From CAYOZN01 sp964408455 (GTDB lineage: Bacteria > Planctomycetota > Phycisphaerae > UBA1845 > UTPLA1): DNA of 64,000 nt. The notes beneath the pieces were generated by a model, which worked only from the letters and a program-made list of their open reading frames with translations, was not told the DNA's origin and did not search any database. The position numbers and the translations under genes are program-made. Of this stretch, positions 8,418 to 17,141 are shown one piece after another. Every line of letters begins with the position of its first letter. The stretch's first letter is position 1. The stretch is from the NCBI GenBank assembly GCA_964408455.1, contig CAYOZN010000009.1:62001-126000 (forward strand). The letters are read 5' to 3'.

Positions 8418-9563
8418 ATGAACGGCTTCTTCGCCATCCTGCTCAAGGAACTCGCCCACATCCGGCGCGATCGGACGACGATCCTGTTCGCGTTCGCCGT
8501 TCCCGCCCTTCAACTCACCATCTTCGGCTACGCCATCGAAGTCACGATCGAGAATGTTCCCATCGCCGTGTTCGATCTCGATGGCCGCCAGGAGACCCGC
8601 CGCCTCGTGGAGGCCATGGTGGCGACCCGCACCTTCACGGTGCGCGAGCGCGTGCAGAGCATCCAGGACGCTCACGCCGCCATTCGAGCCGGGCGCTGCA
8701 AGGCGGCCCTGGTCATTCCGGCCGACTTTTCCGAACGGCTGCTGCGCGGCGAGCAGGCCCAGGTACAGGTGCTGATCGACGGCAGCGATTCGCAGGTCGC
8801 CACGACCGCCATGAACGCAACGCAACTGCTGGTGACCAACCTGTCCATCAATCGCGCCCGCGCATTCGCCGAACAGGCGGTGCGGGTGCCGGCGCGATCG
8901 GCCACCGGGGCCCCCACCCTGCCGATCGAGGCGCGCACGCGGCTGCTGTTCAATCCGGATCTGGAGAGTTCGCACTTCTTTGTACCGGGGCTCATCGCCG
9001 TCATCATGCAGCTGGTGCTGCTGTTCATGACCAGCTTCTCGATCGTGAAGGAGCGCGAGCACGGCACGCTCGAACAGCTCTTCGTGACGCCGGTGGGCCG
9101 CGCCGCCCTGCTGTTCGGCAAGCTGTTGCCCTATGCCCTGATGGCATTTGGAGAACTGTTTCTGGTGCTGCTGTTGATGACGCTGGTCTTCGGGGTAAAG
9201 GTGCAGGGCAGCCTGCTGGCCCTGTTCGCCCTGGCGTTTCTGTTCATTGTCACGGTGCTCGGCCTGGGCCTCCTGATCTCCACCATCGCCCGCACACAGC
9301 TCGAAGCCATCCAGGTTGCCTTCGTGATCATGCTGCCGTCGGTGCTGCTCTCGGGCTTCATGTTTCCGCGATCGGAAATGCCGACAATCATATGGCTGCT
9401 GACGCATGTCATCCCGGTGACGTACTTCATCGAGATTCTGCGCGGTATTATTCTGCGCGCCGCGAGCCCGGCCGATCTAGCGCCCTACGTCTTCGGGCTG
9501 ACTGTGTGCTGCGTGGTCATTCTCGCGCTGTCCATGGTGCGATTCCACAAGCAGCTCGATTGA
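8418..9563 (+). CDS. ABC-2 type exporter permease (YbhS/YbhR-like)
   Basis: 381 residues from ATG 8418; a GTG at 8403 in frame is an alternative, and neither has a clear Shine-Dalgarno site. Architecture is that of ABC-2 permeases with a large periplasmic loop: an N-terminal helix after KELAHIRRDRTT, an extracytoplasmic domain of about 150 residues, then five to six helices starting near FFVPGLIAVIMQLVLLF. SIVKEREHGTLEQL and LLSGFMFPRSEMP are family signatures. It completes an adaptor-ATPase-permease set, although 140 bp separate it from the ATPase. Homologous systems in E. coli encode two permeases; only one is here, so it presumably works as a homodimer. Confidence 0.88.
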   Translation: MNGFFAILLKELAHIRRDRTTILFAFAVPALQLTIFGYAIEVTIENVPIAVFDLDGRQETRRLVEAMVATRTFTVRERVQSIQDAHAAIRAGRCKAALVIPADFSERLLRGEQAQVQVLIDGSDSQVATTAMNATQLLVTNLSINRARAFAEQAVRVPARSATGAPTLPIEARTRLLFNPDLESSHFFVPGLIAVIMQLVLLFMTSFSIVKEREHGTLEQLFVTPVGRAALLFGKLLPYALMAFGELFLVLLLMTLVFGVKVQGSLLALFALAFLFIVTVLGLGLLISTIARTQLEAIQVAFVIMLPSVLLSGFMFPRSEMPTIIWLLTHVIPVTYFIEILRGIILRAASPADLAPYVFGLTVCCVVILALSMVRFHKQLD

Positions 9564-9616
9564 CGGTGACCAGCCAGCAGGGCGAAGCCCGCACGAACCG
9601 CAAGACGCTTGCGCTC

Positions 9617-10540
9617 TCAGGGCTGGGGCAGACCGAATACGCCCAGGCTGTACTGAAGCTCCTCTTGAAGCACCTGCTGGAATCGCTCGTTGAGGACCGG
9701 GTCGCGCTGCAACACGCCGTCCAACCAGCCGTTCACCACCGATCGATACAGCACCGGGTCCAGAAACAGCTGGTTCGCGTGATCCCCTTCCGTCACAAAG
9801 AAATGTTTGGGCGCCGGGGACGCCTCGTAGACGTCCCAGGCCCCGTCGAAGGGCGTGATGCTGTCCTGCGGCGAGTGAATGAAGAGCTTCGGCTCCTGCA
9901 CCTGGGCGATCCACCGACGGGCATCGAAGTCCTCGCCCGATCCCGCCATCGCAATGGCATCGGCAAAGCCGAAGAATTCGCCGGCGCCCAGGTGCCGCTC
10001 GGCGAACAGCGTCGATTCCCGCCAGAAGTCGAGATAGCTTTCGAAGATCACCGCGGTGAAGTCGTAATCCGCGGCCATCCGGGTCAACACCGGCGAGCCC
10101 ATGCTGAAGCTGTAGCCGACGACGACGTCGCTCTGGCCGAAGGCATAGTCCAGCACGGTGCGGGCGCTGGCAAAAAGGCCGTCGAACGTTGCCGTCCCGC
10201 TGCTCTCGCCGTAGCCCTCGTAATCCATCAGGATCACGTCCCAGCCGTGATCGACGAACAGCGGCAGACCGGGCGTGTATCGGCCCTTGTTGGCATCGTT
10301 TCCTGGAACGACGACCAGAATGCCTTTCCGCTCCACGGTGGTCGGCACGTGCCAGATGCTGATGTGGCCCTCTCCCTTGTGCGGAAGATCGAGCTTACTG
10401 GCCTGGTAATCAAAGTCCGCCGGCGTCATTCGGATGTTGCCATCGGGTCGAAGCACCAGCGCGTCCAAGGCGCCGTCGCAACCCGCCAGCATGCCGCACA
10501 TCAACAGACCACAACACACGCCGCGCGCAAGATGACTCAT
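9617..10540 (-). CDS. Lipoprotein alpha/beta hydrolase
   Basis: 307 residues. The N-terminus MSHLARGVCCGLLMCGMLAG ends in a lipobox with Cys21, so the protein is likely lipid-anchored. The alpha/beta-hydrolase triad can be read: nucleophile Ser in VVGYSFSMGS, Asp in IHSPQDSITPFDGAW, His in EGDHANQLF; LMDYEGYGESSG is the oxyanion-side strand. AGGGAGA six bases before ATG 10540 supports the start. The fold does not specify the substrate (ester, peptide or lipid). It converges with the permease gene upstream in the map and is the first gene on its strand after the HD-GYP gene. Confidence 0.82.
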   Translation of the reverse strand: MSHLARGVCCGLLMCGMLAGCDGALDALVLRPDGNIRMTPADFDYQASKLDLPHKGEGHISIWHVPTTVERKGILVVVPGNDANKGRYTPGLPLFVDHGWDVILMDYEGYGESSGTATFDGLFASARTVLDYAFGQSDVVVGYSFSMGSPVLTRMAADYDFTAVIFESYLDFWRESTLFAERHLGAGEFFGFADAIAMAGSGEDFDARRWIAQVQEPKLFIHSPQDSITPFDGAWDVYEASPAPKHFFVTEGDHANQLFLDPVLYRSVVNGWLDGVLQRDPVLNERFQQVLQEELQYSLGVFGLPQP

Positions 10541-10603
10541 GAGCGTCTCCCTCTGGTTTAATTCATGGACGAATTGTCCCGCCTGCTCTCTGCAATCGCC
10601 GGC

Positions 10604-10609
10604 ATTATA
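10604..10609 (-). promoter_or_regulatory. Possible -10 element of the lipoprotein hydrolase gene
   Basis: A perfect TATAAT on the minus strand, 64 bases upstream of ATG 10540. No convincing -35 hexamer at 16-18 bp, so the assignment rests on the -10 match and position alone. Confidence 0.35.
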
Positions 10610-10678
10610 TGAGGGGGCGGCGCCAGGAAAACTGGATCGCCGAATCAGGAAGTGCCGTTCCTTTTCGCCGCAGACGCG

Positions 10679-11944
10679 TCAGGCCTCGGGAACCACGCGG
10701 ATGATGTTCAACTCGTGCTCTGCGACAAGGTCCACGATCTCGTCGGTGTCGCGGCCCTGTTCGTCCAGGAGCATGACGACCGGCCGCACGTGGTGATTCG
10801 TGTTGGCGCGGATGACGCGGGCCAGGCGTCGGTTGTCCAGTTCCAGCCGGCAGCCGACGGGAAACAGGGACACGCTGTCGAGAAATGCACGCACGAAGGT
10901 TCGATCGAATCGCCCGGCGCCGCATTCGAACAGGATCGTCTTTGCCGCTTCGTAGGGGTGCATCGCCGGCCGATGCGGTCGCGGGGACGTCATGGCCGCA
11001 AAGGCGTCGGCGATGGCGACGATCTTGGCGTAGGCGTGGATGTTGTTCTCGCTGCGGTGCCGCGGATAGCCGCTCTGGTCCAGCCGTTCGTGTACCTGGT
11101 ACGCAAGAAAGCGCACCTCCCGCGGCAGGCCGGGGATCTGCTCGAGATAGTCGAGCGTGTAGGCGGGATGTCGTTGAACCTCGGCGATCTCCTCGGGGCT
11201 GAGCCGGCGGCGTGCAAATCGAATCTCGCGCGGGACGCGCAGCATGCCCACGTCCTGCAACAGCGCCCCGAGCCCCAGCTCCATGATCTTTTCGCTGCGC
11301 AGCCCCAGTTGCACCGCAATCGTCATCGCCAGCATCGACGCATTGACGCAGTGCTGGAACAGGTAGTCGTCGGGCGACTGCCGCAGGCTGTAGATCGTCG
11401 GCAGCAGGTCCAGATCGAGCTGAACCATGTCACCGAACTCGCGCACGATCTTGTGCAGCTCCGACTGCTTGTGCGTGTCCCCATTCAGCAGGTCCACGCA
11501 GAATTCGCCGATGGCGTCGGTGGCGGCCTGGTGTTTTCTGGCGCCCTTGTCGGCGCGCTCCCGCAACTGCTCGTACGGCAGGCGCGGGCGATCCTCCGCG
11601 TTGAGCGGGCGCACCGGAAGCCGGCTGTGGACCTCGCAGGCCAGTTGCCGGTCGAGACTGTCGATGTGCTCGTAATCGATGTGATCGAAGGCAGGCGGTG
11701 GCGTGCCCTCGCTGGTCATCACGTGGCGCAGCCGCCGGCGGCGCAACAGTTGCAGGAAATCGGGCGTGATCGTGGTGCCGCTGGCCAGCAGCAGCACGCC
11801 GAATTCGTCGTAGAGCCCCTGTGCCAGGCGCATGCCGACGCGAAGGGCGTTGACGCTGACGGTCTGGCCGGCATCCGCCAGGTCGACGACGTCAGGCCTG
11901 GCCATCAGATCGGTGGGATGGAAGAGTTGCGTTGCGCCTGCCAT
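10679..11944 (-). CDS. HD-GYP domain protein with degenerate metal site
   Basis: 421 residues from ATG 11944, with GGGAG nine bases upstream; a TTG one codon earlier also exists. Residues about 30-90 form a small N-terminal domain (VGMRLAQGLYDEFGVLLLAS) often found before HD-GYP domains. The HD-GYP domain (about 190-360) is recognised by HCVNASMLAM, ALLQDVGMLRVP, EVQRHPAYT and HERLDQSGYP. Active c-di-GMP phosphodiesterases have LLHDIGK and HHE..DG.GYP; here the HD His is Gln230, the following Lys is Met234, and the first His of HHE is Val284. Several metal ligands are therefore missing, which suggests a non-catalytic sensor or partner-binding role. The cytoplasmic C-terminus has a further 60-residue domain. 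Confidence 0.85.
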   Translation of the reverse strand: MAGATQLFHPTDLMARPDVVDLADAGQTVSVNALRVGMRLAQGLYDEFGVLLLASGTTITPDFLQLLRRRRLRHVMTSEGTPPPAFDHIDYEHIDSLDRQLACEVHSRLPVRPLNAEDRPRLPYEQLRERADKGARKHQAATDAIGEFCVDLLNGDTHKQSELHKIVREFGDMVQLDLDLLPTIYSLRQSPDDYLFQHCVNASMLAMTIAVQLGLRSEKIMELGLGALLQDVGMLRVPREIRFARRRLSPEEIAEVQRHPAYTLDYLEQIPGLPREVRFLAYQVHERLDQSGYPRHRSENNIHAYAKIVAIADAFAAMTSPRPHRPAMHPYEAAKTILFECGAGRFDRTFVRAFLDSVSLFPVGCRLELDNRRLARVIRANTNHHVRPVVMLLDEQGRDTDEIVDLVAEHELNIIRVVPEA

Positions 11945-12129
11945 CAATTTCGGCTCCCGGGGCCTGCTCCGCGCGCCGCTTGGACCGCGGCACCCTGGCG
12001 CGATCGCCCAGTCGGCGGCGGCCCGAACTGCGTATCGGTTTGTTCTGGACCCGCCGCCCGGCGTACCACTCCGGATGCCCGTTATCGGCGGTCGCGAGGT
12101 TCGATTCCGTTCGACGGTAAGGATACATA

Positions 12130-13524
12130 ATGCCCGATCGTCGCGAGGCCGGCGGCGGCGGGCGATTGCCGAAGTGCCAAATCCGAGTCACTGGACAGTG
12201 GCGTTATCGGCCGGCGTCCGATTCCCCGCGCGCATCGCTCTTCGCTACTCCGAATGGCGTGGCCTACTCGGGGAGAGCAGCAATCCGACCCTTGCAGAGC
12301 GCCGAAATGGCCCGATACTGTTGGGCGATGGACGACGCCGCACAAGCAGGACCGCGCCCCCGGCGCTCGGCCGGTTTCACCGGGCGGATCGCGCTGATGC
12401 TGTTCGGCCTGTCGGCCGCAATGCTCGCCGTTTCCGGCATCCTGTTCTGGCGTTCGCGGCCGGATACGTCGGGCTTTCGCCGCGGGCCCTCGCCGCTGAC
12501 GCGCGATCGCGTTCCGCTGGAGGCGTGGAGGCACGACGATCGCGTCGAGCGACTGCTCCGCTGCGGCATCGATTACACCTTCAACAATGAAGACGGACAG
12601 AGCATTCGCGTTCAATCCGTGCCGGTCGGAGACGGCGGCGATTGTTTCCGAGACGATGGTGTGACACCACCGGTGCTGGCGGTCGTTCTGGGCGACAGCT
12701 TCATATTCGGTCACGCCGTTTCGCTATCAGAGACGATGGTCGAGCGGCTGGAGGCCTCGCTGAGCGGAGATGTCGTTGGCCTGGGCGTCAGCTCGTTTGG
12801 CTGTACGCAATCTCTGCGCGTTTTCGAGCGATGCGGCCTGCCGCTCGCGCCCCGGCTCGTCATCTGGGTCACGTACGTGAACGACTGGCTGGATGAGACG
12901 GTGTTCAACTGCTGGGAAGACGTGCGGCCGCGGCTGGGTTATCAGATCGACTTTCCGCGATCGCGCGGCCTTCACGATGCATTCCGACGGTTTGCGTACT
13001 ATCTGCCGGCCCACGACGGAGCACCCGCGCAGAATCCTCCCATCGACGCGCCGGCGGATTTTGAAGGCGAGGGTCTGCGGTTTCGCTTCGACGCCACGTC
13101 GTACGCCGCGCAGGACGTGGCCATGCGGGCCATCGACACGGGGCGCGAAAGCTGCGAGAAAGCAATGTCAACGGCCGCGGAGCATGCCGGCAAGAGCGGC
13201 GCCGCGTTTCTGGTTGTCGCGATTCCGTCGAAGGAGAGCGTCTACCATCGCCAGGCGATGAGCGTGCTGGCCTATGCACGCATGGTGCCGCGCAATTCGT
13301 ACGGCAGCCGCGTTGAATCTTACTGCCGTGAAAACGGCATTCACTGCCTGAACCTGTTGCCGGCGCTTTCCGAGCATGCCGATCGCGGCGAGCAGGTCTA
13401 TTTTCCCGAAGACGGTCACTTCAACGCGCGCGGCCACGAGATCGCCGCCGACGCCATCCGTGCATTCATCGCGCAGCACGGGCTTCTCTCGACGGCGGCG
13501 TCGCTGCCGGCGGCCGCTCCCTGA
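12130..13524 (+). CDS. Membrane-anchored SGNH/GDSL hydrolase-like protein
   Basis: A transmembrane anchor (IALMLFGLSAAMLAVSGILF) precedes an SGNH-like domain: block I VVLGDSFIFGHA with the nucleophile Ser, a mid Gly/Asn region (GVSSFGC, YVNDW) and block V FPEDGHFNARGHE with the Asp-His pair. Such proteins act on esters of carbohydrates or lipids; AlgX/AlgJ-like acetyltransferases share the layout. Start is uncertain: ATG 12130 has AAGGA six bases upstream, but codons before 12307 have weaker third-position GC than the rest, so ATG 12307 or 12328 (close to the anchor) may be the real start. Substrate unknown. Confidence 0.72.
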   Translation: MPDRREAGGGGRLPKCQIRVTGQWRYRPASDSPRASLFATPNGVAYSGRAAIRPLQSAEMARYCWAMDDAAQAGPRPRRSAGFTGRIALMLFGLSAAMLAVSGILFWRSRPDTSGFRRGPSPLTRDRVPLEAWRHDDRVERLLRCGIDYTFNNEDGQSIRVQSVPVGDGGDCFRDDGVTPPVLAVVLGDSFIFGHAVSLSETMVERLEASLSGDVVGLGVSSFGCTQSLRVFERCGLPLAPRLVIWVTYVNDWLDETVFNCWEDVRPRLGYQIDFPRSRGLHDAFRRFAYYLPAHDGAPAQNPPIDAPADFEGEGLRFRFDATSYAAQDVAMRAIDTGRESCEKAMSTAAEHAGKSGAAFLVVAIPSKESVYHRQAMSVLAYARMVPRNSYGSRVESYCRENGIHCLNLLPALSEHADRGEQVYFPEDGHFNARGHEIAADAIRAFIAQHGLLSTAASLPAAAP

Positions 13525-13759
13525 ACGGCGGCGGCCGTGCGCCTTCACGCGACGACACACGCCGCTTTTTATTGCAGAAAAACCGCAGAATTCTTCGCAC
13601 GCCGGATAACTTCCGTTGCGCAGCCGTTACCCGGCGATAGACCTAACCAGCCCCATGCCGCGGTGTCTATCCCGCCGTCGCCAACGCGTGTGACGCTGGC
13701 GACGCGAGTGTGCATGGTGACGGGCTGCGGCCCGGCGAAACGAGAAAGGAGTGCGTGCG

Positions 13760-14479
13760 ATGAAACGGTCTCTCGGAATGACGGCGATGCTGGTGATGTG
13801 TTCGGCAGGTATGGCCCTCGGTGCCGAGGCGGTGGCAACGTCGGTCGCCACCAACGGCGGTCGGGCTTCGTCCAGCGCCACGGCCATCGGAAACGGCTCG
13901 GCCGTCTCCCATGCCGGCGCCACCAACGGCGGCCGGGCGATCTCGAACGCGACGGCCATCGGCGAGGGCCGCGGGCGGGCAATCTCGAGTTCGATCGCCG
14001 TGGCCGATCGCGGCCTGGCGGTCAGCAACAGCAACGCCTACGCCAGCGGCCGCTTCGGCGGGCGCGCCCTGTCGGTGAGCGACAGCGTGGCGGTCACCAT
14101 CGGCGGCGTGGCGGTCTCCAACAGCGACGCCACTTCGATCGGACGCTTCCATGGTCTGGCGGAAAGCCGGTCCACCTCCACCGCCCTCAGCCGCTTCGGG
14201 CGGGCCTACAGCGATGCATCGGCCGACAGCCGCGGCGTGTTCGGCGGGCGCGCGATTGCCGAGAGTGACTCTCTGTCCGATACCTTCGGCGGCGTTGCGA
14301 CCAGCCGGGTGCGCTCGAATGCTGACGGTTCGTTCTTCGGCTCGGCCCACTCGAACGGCCTGGGCGTGAGCATGAGCGGCCCCGGCCGCTGGAGCGACGC
14401 ACGGGTTCGTGCCAGCAGCCGCTCGAGCCACTTCGGCAAGAGCCGCGTGGATGCGGTGGCGGTCGAACTGAAGCCCTGA
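13760..14479 (+). CDS. Secreted Ser/Ala/Gly-rich repeat protein (paralogue A)
   Basis: 239 residues. ATG 13760 is preceded by AGAAAGGAG; a signal peptide ends near MALGAEA. The rest is low-complexity and periodic: about ten units of 14-16 residues with cores such as GGRAISNATAIG, GLAVSNSNAYASG and GVAVSNSDATSIG, alternating small polar and aliphatic residues with glycine turns. No Cys and almost no Pro. The pattern suggests a beta-solenoid or amyloid-like surface fibre, but this is inference from periodicity. A second gene of the same style follows at 14744. No recognised family. Confidence 0.72.
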   Translation: MKRSLGMTAMLVMCSAGMALGAEAVATSVATNGGRASSSATAIGNGSAVSHAGATNGGRAISNATAIGEGRGRAISSSIAVADRGLAVSNSNAYASGRFGGRALSVSDSVAVTIGGVAVSNSDATSIGRFHGLAESRSTSTALSRFGRAYSDASADSRGVFGGRAIAESDSLSDTFGGVATSRVRSNADGSFFGSAHSNGLGVSMSGPGRWSDARVRASSRSSHFGKSRVDAVAVELKP

Positions 14480-14631
14480 CGTCGGGCCCGGAAGCGGGTC
14501 TATAACGAGGCGATGAACAATGCCGGTCGGTGGGGCTCGCAAATGTGGGCCCCGCCGGCCGGAAACGAGATGCGGAGGGGCGGGCGACAGTGCCCGCCCC
14601 GATGTACGGACGATAAGGAGCGCAAGACAAA

Positions 14632-14714
14632 CCTGTGGCACCGGCGTCCCGCCGGCGATCGTAGCGAGGCTCACGAAAGCCGATCGAGCTTCGCCGGCGA
14701 AACAGCGGTGCCAC
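14632..14714. repeat. Palindromic element ahead of repeat paralogue B
   Basis: GTGGCACCG at 14635-14643 pairs with CGGTGCCAC at 14706-14714; inside, CCGGCG-TCC-CGCCGG (14641-14655) forms a second hairpin. The left part, CCTGTGGCACCGGCGT, recurs in reverse orientation at 58116-58131, so this is probably a dispersed repeat rather than a gene-specific leader. It lies 30 bp before the start codon of the following gene and would be in its mRNA if transcription starts upstream. Confidence 0.55.
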
Positions 14715-14743
14715 GATCAAAGCACGCGTGGAGGAAACTGACC

Positions 14744-15361
14744 ATGAAGCGGAACGAACTGAAATCAAGCGGCGTAATGAAAACTGGCCTCGCCATGGCG
14801 ATGGCACTGAGCCTGGTGGCCGGCACGGCCCTGGCCGGTGAGGCATCGACCAGCGCGACGGCGGGCTCAAATGGAACGGCCGGCGCGACCGCCTCCTACA
14901 ACGGCAACGGCAACGGCATCGCCCGGACCGATACCCGCAGCGGGCCGGTGAGCATCGGCCGCGGCCTGGCCTTCGGCATCGATGAGCACGGGCTGAGCCT
15001 TTCCACCAGCCACGCCGTCGCGACGCGATTCGGCCCGGCAGTGGCCGGCAGCATGAACGTGTCGATCGGCTTCGACGGCAGCTTGGCGAGCAGCCACGCC
15101 AACAGCGTCAGCCGGGGCGGCTTTGCCCGGGAGGCAAGCGCCGGCGGCTCGACCCGCGTCGGCCATGGCGGACCGGTCGCGACGGCCACCGCGGGCGGAT
15201 CGACGATCGGCGGCGGCTCGGTCGAGGCCCATACCGACAGCTACACCCGCCGGGCGGGATTTGCTTCGCACCGCGGCGAGATTCATCCGAAGTCCCGGCT
15301 GGCGACGACCCGCTACAGCGACAGCCGCAGGGTTCGCGGAGTGCCACTGCGGCGAAGATGA
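14744..15361 (+). CDS. Secreted Ser/Ala/Gly-rich repeat protein (paralogue B)
   Basis: 205 residues from ATG 14744, with GGAGG nine bases upstream. A signal peptide (GLAMAMALSLVAGTALAG) is followed by small-residue repeats: TSATAGSNGTAGATASYNGN, then ISRGG/SASAGGS-like segments, with a basic C-terminus (RRVRGVPLRRR). Composition and layout resemble the protein encoded at 13760-14479, although identity is low, so the two are likely an old tandem duplication or a functional pair. A strong terminator follows 33 bases after the stop, which suggests one transcription unit with the upstream gene. Function unknown; surface or extracellular location is inferred from the signal peptide. Confidence 0.72.
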   Translation: MKRNELKSSGVMKTGLAMAMALSLVAGTALAGEASTSATAGSNGTAGATASYNGNGNGIARTDTRSGPVSIGRGLAFGIDEHGLSLSTSHAVATRFGPAVAGSMNVSIGFDGSLASSHANSVSRGGFAREASAGGSTRVGHGGPVATATAGGSTIGGGSVEAHTDSYTRRAGFASHRGEIHPKSRLATTRYSDSRRVRGVPLRRR

Positions 15362-15393
15362 TGCCCCGGCGCACAAGCGGTGCCAGAATGACG

Positions 15394-15434
15394 GCCCGTC
15401 GGAAGGGTAGATACCTTCCGGCGGGCTTTTTTTT
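15394..15434 (+). terminator. Strong intrinsic terminator
   Basis: Stem GCCCGTCGGAAGG (15394-15406), seven-base loop, CCTTCCGGCGGGC (15414-15426), with one T-G wobble, followed directly by eight Ts (15427-15434). Classic Rho-independent form, closing the repeat-protein pair. Confidence 0.93.
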
Positions 15435-15755
15435 GCGCGGATCAGCAGGGCAAGCGCAGTAGCGCCGCACACATGGGATGCCCGCACCACAGCCGGCCGA
15501 ACCGATTGCGGACTGATCCTCAGTTTCCGCCTCATTGCCGCTCAAGTGGAAGCGATTGGTCCTGCGACAAAAATCGTGGAATTTGCAGCCCCCCGACAGT
15601 AACATGACCGCATTGGGCCAACCTTTCGCATGCCGGGCCAACTCCGGGCCGAATCAGCCGCCGCTCAATGGGCCCCGAGTCGGAATTGGTCTCGCGCAGT
15701 TGCGGCTGAGTCAGCGCGCGGCCGCTGTCCGGCCAGGGCCTCGGAGAAAAACGCC
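15435..15755. other. 321-bp intergenic region, nothing recognised
   Basis: No ORF with a start and Shine-Dalgarno site, and no convincing promoter hexamers. The only local feature is a short repetition of GGGCCAAC / CGGGCCAACTCCGGGCC around 15615-15650. It must contain the promoter of the zinc-ribbon gene at 15756. Confidence 0.4.
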
Positions 15756-16577
15756 ATGTCATCGCAACCCGGTGAGCGTATCTGCATTCTGTGCAAGAAG
15801 AGCTGCGAAGGCGAACAGCGTGTGAAGGACCGCAAGGGCCGCTATATGCACACCGGCTGCTTTGCCCGCGCAAAGGCGAAACTGGCTCAGCGGCAGGCCT
15901 CGGGCGCCGCCGCCGCATCGCCGAAGACGGCTTCCGCCGCAACCGGCACCGCTCGGCCCAATTCTGCCGCGCGCGCCGCGCGGCCGCGGGCCGCGGTGGC
16001 CACTGCCACTCCAGTGGCATCGGCGCTCGACGGGCTGGGAGAACTGGGCCTGGTCGAGAGCCGTTCTGCCGCCGTCGCCCAGCCGCGCGGCGTATGCCCG
16101 AGTTGTGCGGCCTCCATGCCGCAGGGCGGCGTGGTTTGCATGACGTGCGGGTTCAACGTGACGACCGGCGAATTCGTGACCGTCAACAAGGCGGTTTCAT
16201 TTTCCGCCGATAAGCCGAAGCGCCGCACGTCGATGTCGTTCAGTAATGCAGGCGCTCTCGCGGGCAACCCGTTGATCGTCTGGGGCGGGCTGCTTGCCTT
16301 CTTCGTGCTTTTCTTTTTCGTCGCACGGTCCAGTGAGAACGTGACGCTCCTTTATTTCAGCGTCGCCGGGCTCTTTGGACTGGTGATCGGCATATGGACG
16401 CTGCTCACGGCATTTCAGGAGAGCGCGGGCAAGGGGCTCATGGTGTTCTGCATCCCGTTTTATGCGGTTTACTACGTATACTGCGAGGCCGAATCGCGGC
16501 ACCTGAAGGGTGCCTTCGGCGTCAGCGTCGTCGCTCAGGTCCTGTCCATATTTTTGGATGACAGCCAGCTCGTTTGA
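15756..16577 (+). CDS. Zinc-ribbon membrane protein
   Basis: 273 residues. ATG 15756 follows CGGAG. Two Cys clusters: CILCKKSC...HTGCF (about 10-36) and CPSCAASMPQGGVVCMTCG (about 110-128), each able to bind one zinc. An Ala-rich linker separates them. The C-terminal part has two to three hydrophobic helices (VWGGLLAFFVLFFFVA, LLYFSVAGLFGLVIGIWTLL) and a final VFCIPFYAVYYVY segment. The zinc clusters should face the cytoplasm. Proteins of this shape are frequent in Planctomycetota and uncharacterised. It is followed after 11 bases by a DUF2752-like gene, so the two may be co-transcribed. Confidence 0.72.
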   Translation: MSSQPGERICILCKKSCEGEQRVKDRKGRYMHTGCFARAKAKLAQRQASGAAAASPKTASAATGTARPNSAARAARPRAAVATATPVASALDGLGELGLVESRSAAVAQPRGVCPSCAASMPQGGVVCMTCGFNVTTGEFVTVNKAVSFSADKPKRRTSMSFSNAGALAGNPLIVWGGLLAFFVLFFFVARSSENVTLLYFSVAGLFGLVIGIWTLLTAFQESAGKGLMVFCIPFYAVYYVYCEAESRHLKGAFGVSVVAQVLSIFLDDSQLV

Positions 16578-16588
16578 AGTACGCGGCC

Positions 16589-17026
16589 ATGGTTCGATAC
16601 ACACCCACGAAAGCCGGCCGATCGCCAGATCGCGTGCTATTCGGCCGGTTCAGCACCGGCGTCGCATGGTCGATCCTCGTGGCGTCGTTCCTGCATCCTC
16701 CGCATGGCCTGGGCATTCCGCTGTGTCTGAGTAGGTTTGCAGGCGGCGTGGCCTGCGGCGGTTGTGGCCTGTCCCGCAGCGTCAGTTGCACTGTCCGCGG
16801 CATGCTGGCCGAGGGTGCTGCATATCACCCCATGGGTCCGCTGGTCGTGCTGTTCTCAGTAAGCGTGGCCGCCATCAGCCTGTTACCCGGCGCACAGCGC
16901 GCTCGGTGGCGGACTTTCATCGACGCTCATCGCGCGGTCTTTTCAACCATTCCCCTCGCGCTCGCCATCGGCTTCAGCTGCGTGGCCTTGATGCGCTATC
17001 TTTTCTCCACAACGATGGCCGGATGA
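16589..17026 (+). CDS. DUF2752-type small membrane protein
   Basis: 145 residues. The core VACGGCGLSRSVSCTVRGML (about 48-67) corresponds to the CPxCGxTR motif of DUF2752, here with the first CP replaced by CG; HPMGPLVVLFSVSVAAISLL is the following helix. Three hydrophobic segments are predicted. The function of DUF2752 is not established. ATG 16589 is used; a TTG at 16574 overlapping the previous stop is possible. Near-contiguous with the zinc-ribbon membrane protein upstream. Confidence 0.7.
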   Translation: MVRYTPTKAGRSPDRVLFGRFSTGVAWSILVASFLHPPHGLGIPLCLSRFAGGVACGGCGLSRSVSCTVRGMLAEGAAYHPMGPLVVLFSVSVAAISLLPGAQRARWRTFIDAHRAVFSTIPLALAIGFSCVALMRYLFSTTMAG

Positions 17027-17141
17027 ATCGTCGGCCTTCCACCGCGCGCCCGCTGCGGCGTATCGACTCCGACGCGCGGCCGCGGGCGGCCAGTGTCGCC
17101 GCGATGTCGCCGATAAATCGTGCGCATGAACAGAAAAATGC

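Noticed and set aside
10652..12130. 492-residue open frame opposite the HD-GYP gene
   Set aside because: Shadow of a motif-bearing gene; no motifs of its own.
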